DNA of 10,919 bases from Deltaproteobacteria bacterium. Its GTDB lineage: Bacteria; Desulfobacterota; DSM-4660; Desulfatiglandales; HGW-15. The stretch is taken from the NCBI GenBank assembly GCA_019308525.1, contig JAFDIC010000089.1:1-10919 (forward strand), given 5' to 3'. The translations under genes and the position numbers were made by a program. Shown here piece after piece: positions 7,524-10,919 of the stretch. Below the pieces are notes generated by a model. The model ran no database searches and was not told where the DNA came from. It saw only the letters and a list, made by a program, of their open reading frames with translations. Numbering within the stretch: the stretch's first letter is position 1; each line of letters begins with the position of its first letter.

Positions 7524-8113
7524 CAGTTTCTTACCTCCTCAATAGCTAGATTTTGGCCGTTAACAACGTTCATTGCATATTCAATACCCCTTGAAAGAAA
7601 CAGCCGGCATGCTTCCACGCCGAGCTGGAGAACTTTCTCCACAATCCTTTCCTCCTCCTCGGAAAAGGGCATCAGCACATAATCCTCCACTGCCACCCCG
7701 TGCCCGGGACGTCCGATTCCCACTTTCAATCTTGGAAATTCCTGCGTCCCCAGATGATGAATCACGGACAGGACCCCCCTGTGTCCGCCCGGCCCTCCAC
7801 CTTTTACCATCCTGAGCTTTCCGAGGAGAAGGTCAATATCATCATGGACGACAAGGATGTCTTCCAGCCTTATGCCGTGATATTCCGCACAGGCCTTTAC
7901 CGCCCTCCCGCTGTGGTTCATGTAAGTCATCGGGCACAATAGGATGACTTCCTTTCCCTCGATAATGGCCTTCGTGTTCCTTGAATGGAATGACCTCCTC
8001 GTCAAACGGACGCCCGATGTCTTTCCCAGGAGACTGATGAGCCTGAATCCGGTATTGTGCCGGGTATCCCTGTATTGTGGGCCTGGGTTCCCAAGGCCTG
8101 AAATCAAGTACAC
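7523..8113 (-). CDS. pth: Peptidyl-tRNA hydrolase
   Basis: Pth cleaves the ester between a prematurely released peptide and its tRNA, recycling the tRNA in the cytoplasm. The 196-residue product has the usual length and motifs: [20 protein letters not shown] (4-23, with Asn 9 and the catalytic His 19), PMTYMNHSG (61-69, Asn 66), [14 protein letters not shown] (88-101, active-site Asp) and [13 protein letters not shown] (105-117). In the last motif Arg 112 replaces the Asn of the common GGHNG, which in E. coli (Asn 114) contacts the tRNA. The GTG at 8113 is the first start in frame; AGGA lies very close (about 4 bases), so the binding site is weak. Downstream it overlaps hppA. rplY-pth adjacency is common in bacteria, though here a 325-base spacer separates them. 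Confidence 0.95.
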   Translation of the reverse strand: MYLISGLGNPGPQYRDTRHNTGFRLISLLGKTSGVRLTRRSFHSRNTKAIIEGKEVILLCPMTYMNHSGRAVKACAEYHGIRLEDILVVHDDIDLLLGKLRMVKGGGPGGHRGVLSVIHHLGTQEFPRLKVGIGRPGHGVAVEDYVLMPFSEEEERIVEKVLQLGVEACRLFLSRGIEYAMNVVNGQNLAIEEVRN

Positions 8114-8250
8114 TTTTCCTGTCTGAACTCACCCCCTTTCCCTCGGTCTCGCTTTCTTCCCAAAAGGTGGTCCTTGGCGGGGGGGACCAAACCAAAGAAG
8201 GAACTGCTCGCCCCTCGAGGATTTCTAGGCAGGACCGAATCGGCTCCTAT
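8114..8250. other. Spacer directly upstream of pth, no feature recognised
   Basis: This is the pth-proximal part of the 325-base rplY-pth spacer. It holds a run of seven G residues near 8179-8185 and purine-rich stretches, but no convincing promoter, ribosome binding site cluster or open frame. Confidence 0.5.
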
Positions 8251-8405
8251 GAAACTTCACAGGCTCGCAAAAGGTCCCAAAACCGTCCTGACGGACTTGA
8301 TAAGCCTGCCCCGGACTTGCGATCCGGGGGCATCCAGAAGCCCTGGAAACTACTGGGTTCCTGCTGGAGTTTATCCCGCACCTAAGATGCGGGGCAAGAA
8401 TGACA
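8251..8405. repeat. Multi-hairpin intergenic repeat element between rplY and pth
   Basis: About 155 bases contain three hairpins in a row: CCGT/ACGG at 8283-8294, CCCCGGA/TCCGGGG at 8309-8329 and CCCGCA/TGCGGG at 8375-8393. They are joined by text such as GGCATCCAGAAG, GGTTCCTGCTGGAG and a terminal CAAGAATGACA. Phrases of this type (palindrome, then CATCCAG, then a second palindrome ending GAATGAC) recur between genes in many proteobacterial chromosomes. From memory this looks like one copy of such a dispersed family, though copy number in this genome is unknown. The hairpins lie in the rplY 3' region and could also influence termination or RNA stability; no T-run follows either stem. Confidence 0.55.
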
Positions 8406-8438
8406 GAAATGAGCACTTTCAGACCTTTTCCGAAGGCA

Positions 8439-9110
8439 TCAAGACTGGTCCCCTGAATCCTGCCTTGCCTCCGTCTCTCCGCCCTCTTCCTCGGCAGCCT
8501 CCTCCGCTTCGGCCTCCAACTCCTCGACTTCCTCGCCGGGGGTTACGCTCGGGGCGGCGACCACCGCCACAGTAAGATTCTCGTCTTCGAGCGCCCTTAA
8601 CCCCTCGGGGAGCTGGATGTCTCGAATATGAAGAGAATCCCCTATATTAAGCCCTGAAACGTCCACCTCCAGGGTGTCGATCAGCTTGTCAGGTAGTCCG
8701 GACACGCTCAGCTCCCTCTTCACATGCTGGAGGATGCCTCCGTTAGTAACCCCCATCGGGGTATTCACCAGCACTATGGGTACATCTATTGTCAGCTCCT
8801 TATCCATGGAAATCTCATAGAAATCGGCGTGTAGAAACACATCCTTTACGGGATCCGTCTGTAGCTCCTTGAGCATTGCCAGGGCGCTGCCCCGATCCCC
8901 GTCCCCTTGGATTCTCAACTCAAGGAGGATATTCTCGCTGGTGGACTGCCTTAATACACCCCTGAGGTCAGACTGTTTTACGGCAAGCATTACAGGCTCC
9001 CTGGAAGGCCCGTAGAAAACGGCAGGCACCTCTTTTTTTCTCCTGAGGTTCCTTGCCGCAGACTTACCCTTCTCCTCTCTTACTCTGGCAATCAATGTCA
9101 CCTGTTTCAT
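8439..9110 (-). CDS. rplY: 50S ribosomal protein L25, general stress (Ctc/TL5) form
   Basis: L25 binds 5S rRNA in the large subunit. The 223-residue product is the long Ctc form. It has an N-terminal 5S-binding beta-barrel (about 1-92, VTLIARVREEKGKSAARNLR and VPAVFYGP), a second beta-rich domain (about 95-185, DFYEISMDKELTIDVPIVL, GGILQHVKRELSV, LNIGDSLHIRDIQLPEG) and an acidic tail rich in Glu and Ala (about 190-223). The ATG at 9110 has AAGGAG 7 bases upstream. The ribosomal role is sure; whether it is stress-induced as in Bacillus cannot be told. A good promoter and a terminator of prs lie upstream, so it is transcribed separately from prs at least in part. The next gene is pth. Confidence 0.95.
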   Translation of the reverse strand: MKQVTLIARVREEKGKSAARNLRRKKEVPAVFYGPSREPVMLAVKQSDLRGVLRQSTSENILLELRIQGDGDRGSALAMLKELQTDPVKDVFLHADFYEISMDKELTIDVPIVLVNTPMGVTNGGILQHVKRELSVSGLPDKLIDTLEVDVSGLNIGDSLHIRDIQLPEGLRALEDENLTVAVVAAPSVTPGEEVEELEAEAEEAAEEEGGETEARQDSGDQS

Positions 9111-9326
9111 TCAATGTCTCCTTCCACTCCAATGGCTGCCCACCAACTTGCAGGTCTTGGTCCACAGTATAGATTCTGCTTCCCTGGCGACAAATCGGCC
9201 TCCAGGCCAAGGCATAACCCCCACAGTGGGTCAATACAAAAGAAAACCCCTGTTGCCCAAGACATTGGCCGGGTATCGCCAATCGAGAGCGCCGCCCCAG
9301 ACGCGCCCGTAACCAATCAAAATTTT
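9111..9326 (-). promoter_or_regulatory. Leader of rplY, about 210 bases, unassigned
   Basis: From the predicted start near 9320 to the rplY ATG there is an untranslated stretch with no credible gene; open frames in it are short and match nothing. A TTGGC/GCCAA inverted repeat lies near 9267-9284. The length is more than a plain ribosome binding site needs, so autogenous control by L25 or another factor is possible, but no known riboswitch or ribosomal-protein leader is recognised. Confidence 0.3.
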
Positions 9327-9355
9327 TTTATAACACATAACGAAAAATTTCACAA
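9327..9355 (-). promoter_or_regulatory. Sigma-70-type promoter for rplY
   Basis: TTGTGA (9350-9355, minus strand) and TATAAA (9327-9332) are separated by 17 bases in an AT-rich island, right after the prs terminator. Matches are four of six and five of six. The start would be near 9320. Confidence 0.6.
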
Positions 9356-9383
9356 GCCAAATAAAAATACCCCTTTTCGGGGC
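9356..9383 (-). terminator. Rho-independent terminator of prs
   Basis: Downstream of the prs stop, GCCCC and GGGG form a short GC stem (9370-9382) with a GAAAA loop, followed on the transcript by TATTTTTATTT. The stem is only four to five pairs but the T-tract is good. The stretch between prs and the rplY promoter contains nothing else. Confidence 0.75.
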
Positions 9384-9404
9384 TCCTGAAAGCAACCTCC
9401 TTAC

Positions 9405-10334
9405 CTATACGAATAGATTGCTTACCGAATCAGAGGTCCCTATCCTCTTGATCGTCTCTCCAAGCAATTCCGCCACGGAGAGCAGTTTTATCTTGGGACA
9501 GTTCAGTGCCTTGCCGTTCAGGGGAATCGTGTTTGTCACCACAAGCTGCGTAATGGGTGATGCCTCAATCCTTTCTATGGCAGGGCCTGAGAGCACAGGG
9601 TGGGTGCAGCACGCATAGATCCTCCGGGCCCCCCTGTTCTTTATTGCTTCGGCTGCCTGGGTCAGGGTGCCCGCGGTATCGACCATGTCATCCAGTATTA
9701 TTGCCGTCTTTCCTTCCACTTCACCTATTATGTTCATGGCTTCCGCTATGCTTGGAGCATCTCGCCTCTTGTCTATTATCGCCAGGGAAGTCTCGAGCCG
9801 TTTGGCAAAGGCCCTTGCCCTCTCAACGCCTCCTGCGTCCGGTGACACGATTACCATGTCGTCCTTGAAATTTTGCCTGATATACTTAAGCAATATGGGC
9901 GCAGCGTAGATGTTGTCCACGGGTATGTTAAAATAGCCCTGTATCTGACCCGCGTGCAAGTCCATGGAGACCACCCTCGTCGCTCCTGCCACAGTGATGA
10001 GATCCGCTACGAGCTTTGCACTGATCGGGACCCTTGGTTTTACCTTACGGTCTTGCCTCCCGTAACCGTAATAGGGTATGACCGCGGTGATTCGCTCCGC
10101 AGAGGCCCTCCTCAGGGCATCCATTATTATGAGAAGCTCCATCAGATTGTGGTTCACCGGGGTACAGGTGGATTGAAGGACGAATACGTCCATTCCCCTT
10201 ATATTCTCACGGATTTCCACCTGGGTTTCACCGTCACTGAAGGTGCCGGCCAGAATCTTTCCCTGCTCAACGCCCAGGTAGTCACACACTTCCTTTGCAA
10301 GGTCGGGATTTGAGTTGCCACCAAAGAGTTTCAT
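9405..10334 (-). CDS. prs: Ribose-phosphate pyrophosphokinase (PRPP synthetase)
   Basis: Prs transfers pyrophosphate from ATP to ribose 5-phosphate, giving PRPP for purine, pyrimidine, histidine, tryptophan and NAD synthesis. The 309-residue protein is the class I bacterial length. It shows [10 protein letters not shown] (32-41), [12 protein letters not shown] (86-97), [11 protein letters not shown] (125-135, with the conserved His 127), the flexible-loop lysine in DKRR (188-191, Lys 189), the PRPP-binding loop DDMVDTAGT (215-223) and a C-terminal [13 protein letters not shown] block. The ATG at 10334 has a GAGGTGG site about 10 bases upstream. The ispE-tRNA-Gln-prs order is common in Deltaproteobacteria, and ispE-prs also in enterobacteria. 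A terminator follows. Nothing unusual in the active site. Confidence 0.97.
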   Translation of the reverse strand: MKLFGGNSNPDLAKEVCDYLGVEQGKILAGTFSDGETQVEIRENIRGMDVFVLQSTCTPVNHNLMELLIIMDALRRASAERITAVIPYYGYGRQDRKVKPRVPISAKLVADLITVAGATRVVSMDLHAGQIQGYFNIPVDNIYAAPILLKYIRQNFKDDMVIVSPDAGGVERARAFAKRLETSLAIIDKRRDAPSIAEAMNIIGEVEGKTAIILDDMVDTAGTLTQAAEAIKNRGARRIYACCTHPVLSGPAIERIEASPITQLVVTNTIPLNGKALNCPKIKLLSVAELLGETIKRIGTSDSVSNLFV

Positions 10335-10402
10335 GGCTCTATCACCACCTCGTAGGACCAGGACTCTCCTTGCGATCAGGGGGTCCAGGGTTCAAGCCAC
10401 AA

Positions 10403-10455
10403 CGGCGGTCGTCCGTCGTCGGTCATCGGTCGTTAGTAATCAGTTACTCGTCACT
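10403..10455. repeat. Short degenerate repeats, GTCGGTCATCGGTC type
   Basis: This part of the 264-base tRNA-Gln-prs spacer is built of overlapping short units (CGTCCGTCGTCGGTCATCGG then TTAGTAATCAGTTACTCGTC). It looks like a degenerate intergenic filler repeat rather than coding or regulatory sequence. Confidence 0.45.
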
Positions 10456-10465
10456 TCCCTCGAGA

Positions 10466-10505
10466 TCGCCACTGAAAGTGGCTCCTACAAGGGGGCGAAG
10501 CCCCC
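10466..10505. repeat. REP-like palindromic element with two adjacent hairpins
   Basis: On the minus strand the element reads TGTAGGAGCCAC, TTTCA, GTGGCGA: a GCCAC/GTGGC hairpin (10468-10482) preceded by the GTAGGAG tetranucleotide-type head of REP sequences. An immediately adjacent GGGGGC/GCCCCC hairpin with a GAA loop (TTC on the minus strand) lies at 10491-10505. The head-plus-palindrome layout resembles Pseudomonas GTAGGAGCGGC...GCGA REPs, which are moved by RAYT transposases. No RAYT gene is in the window. Confidence 0.6.
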
Positions 10506-10540
10506 AACGCCAGGCTCGGGTACCGGGCTGCCCCCTCGTT

Positions 10541-10585
10541 GATTTTGAACCTTCAACTTTGAACCTTGAACTTTGAACCTTGAAT
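10541..10585. repeat. GAACCTT/GAACTTT short tandem repeat, copy 1
   Basis: About six consecutive 7-base units alternate TGAACCT, TCAACTT, TGAACCT, TGAACTT, TGAACCT between prs and tRNA-Gln. A copy in inverse orientation lies on the other side of the tRNA (10730-10760). Confidence 0.75.
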
Positions 10586-10598
10586 CGCCCGTATTCTA

Positions 10599-10673
10599 TG
10601 GCTGGGGTGGGAGGATTCGAACCTCCGAATGCGGGCTCCAAAGGCCCGTGTCTTACCGCTTGACGACACCCCA
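10599..10673 (-). tRNA. tRNA-Gln, anticodon UUG
   Basis: The 75-base gene folds as a complete cloverleaf. The acceptor TGGGGTG (10667-10673) pairs with CACCCCA, followed by discriminator G and an encoded CCA. The D-arm contains AAGCGGTAAGAC. The anticodon stem CGGGC/GCCCG holds loop CTTTGGA, with anticodon TTG. The T-arm is GGAGG TTCGAAT CCTCC. The weak U1-A72 acceptor pair and the loop match bacterial tRNA-Gln, which reads CAA and, by wobble, CAG. It lies between ispE and prs on the same strand. Repeats flank it on both sides. Confidence 0.97.
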
Positions 10674-10729
10674 TCCATATCCTTACCCAAAACTCCGCCG
10701 AAAATGGTCTCCCGTCTTGTAGCAGGGGA

Positions 10730-10760
10730 GGTTCAGGGTTCAAAGTTCAAGGTTCAGGGT
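10730..10760. repeat. GAACCTT/GAACTTT short tandem repeat, copy 2, inverted
   Basis: The plus strand reads GGTTCAGGGTTCAAAGTTCA and on to GGGT, the reverse complement of the unit found at 10541-10585. On the minus strand it supplies the ispE stop codon: the TGA of the first TGAACCTT unit (10754-10756) ends the ispE frame. Confidence 0.7.
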
Positions 10761-10919
10761 CTCCAGTCCGTGGCCAGGAACACCTCACCTAACGCATCTT
10801 CACGCAACTTCTCCGCTGCCGAGGCAGCCTCTTCCTCTTGACTGAAGACACCGAAAACGCTGGGACCACTCCCTGTCATAAGCGTTCCTTCGGCCCCCTC
10901 CCTTGACAGGTGTTCCTTG
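10754..10919 (-). CDS. ispE: 4-diphosphocytidyl-2-C-methyl-D-erythritol kinase IspE, C-terminal part
   Basis: IspE phosphorylates 4-diphosphocytidyl-2-C-methylerythritol with ATP in the MEP isoprenoid pathway. Only about 54 C-terminal residues are inside the window; the gene enters from the right edge. The visible part includes the third GHMP-kinase motif, LMTGSGPSVFGVF, followed by an alanine-rich amphipathic helix (SQEEEAASAAEKLRE) and a C-terminal VFLATDWRP. That glycine-rich MTGSG-P-VFG signature is specific enough for IspE, and the position before tRNA-Gln and prs agrees. The stop codon lies inside a GAACCTT-type repeat, so the native C-terminus may have been altered by repeat insertion, although the length after the motif looks normal. 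Confidence 0.9.
   Translation of the reverse strand, partial: KEHLSREGAEGTLMTGSGPSVFGVFSQEEEAASAAEKLREDALGEVFLATDWRP

Noticed and set aside
10541..10760. CRISPR array from the GAACCTT repeats
   Set aside because: Units are 7 bases and contiguous with no spacers, and no cas gene is nearby.

Overview
The window is a dense stretch of housekeeping genes, all on the minus strand. It is best explained as the chromosome of a member of the former Deltaproteobacteria (Desulfobacterota). This rests on gene order from memory (ispE, tRNA-Gln, prs, rplY/ctc, pth and carD in one block; rho, rpmE, prfA and prmC in another), on the two-domain Ctc form of L25, and on a K+-dependent membrane pyrophosphatase gene. 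No similarity search was run, so genus and species are open.

Read in the direction of transcription (high to low coordinates), the window opens with the C-terminal end of ispE, then tRNA-Gln(UUG). Next comes a repeat-rich spacer, prs with a Rho-independent terminator, and rplY with its own promoter and a leader of about 210 bases. After a second repeat-bearing spacer, pth and hppA overlap by one base. carD and rluD follow. Then comes a gene-poor stretch of about 800 bases (2935-3729), the long 5' leader of rho, which starts with a near-consensus sigma-70 promoter and contains competing hairpins. The rho-rpmE-prfA-prmC cluster closes the window, with prmC cut off at the left edge.

Functionally this is a translation and gene-expression locus. 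PrmC methylates the GGQ glutamine of the release factor encoded just upstream of it. Rho ends transcripts, L31 and L25 are ribosomal proteins, Pth recycles peptidyl-tRNA, RluD modifies 23S rRNA and CarD stabilises promoter open complexes. Prs makes PRPP and releases AMP. HppA uses pyrophosphate, a by-product of many biosynthetic reactions, to pump ions. IspE belongs to the MEP isoprenoid pathway.

I found no mobile-element gene, CRISPR array, defence system or unknown multi-gene cassette. The parts worth a second look are non-coding: the rho leader with its alternative hairpins and possible antisense transcript, a REP-like palindrome and an inverted pair of GAACCTT-type repeats around tRNA-Gln, and a multi-hairpin repeat between rplY and pth.
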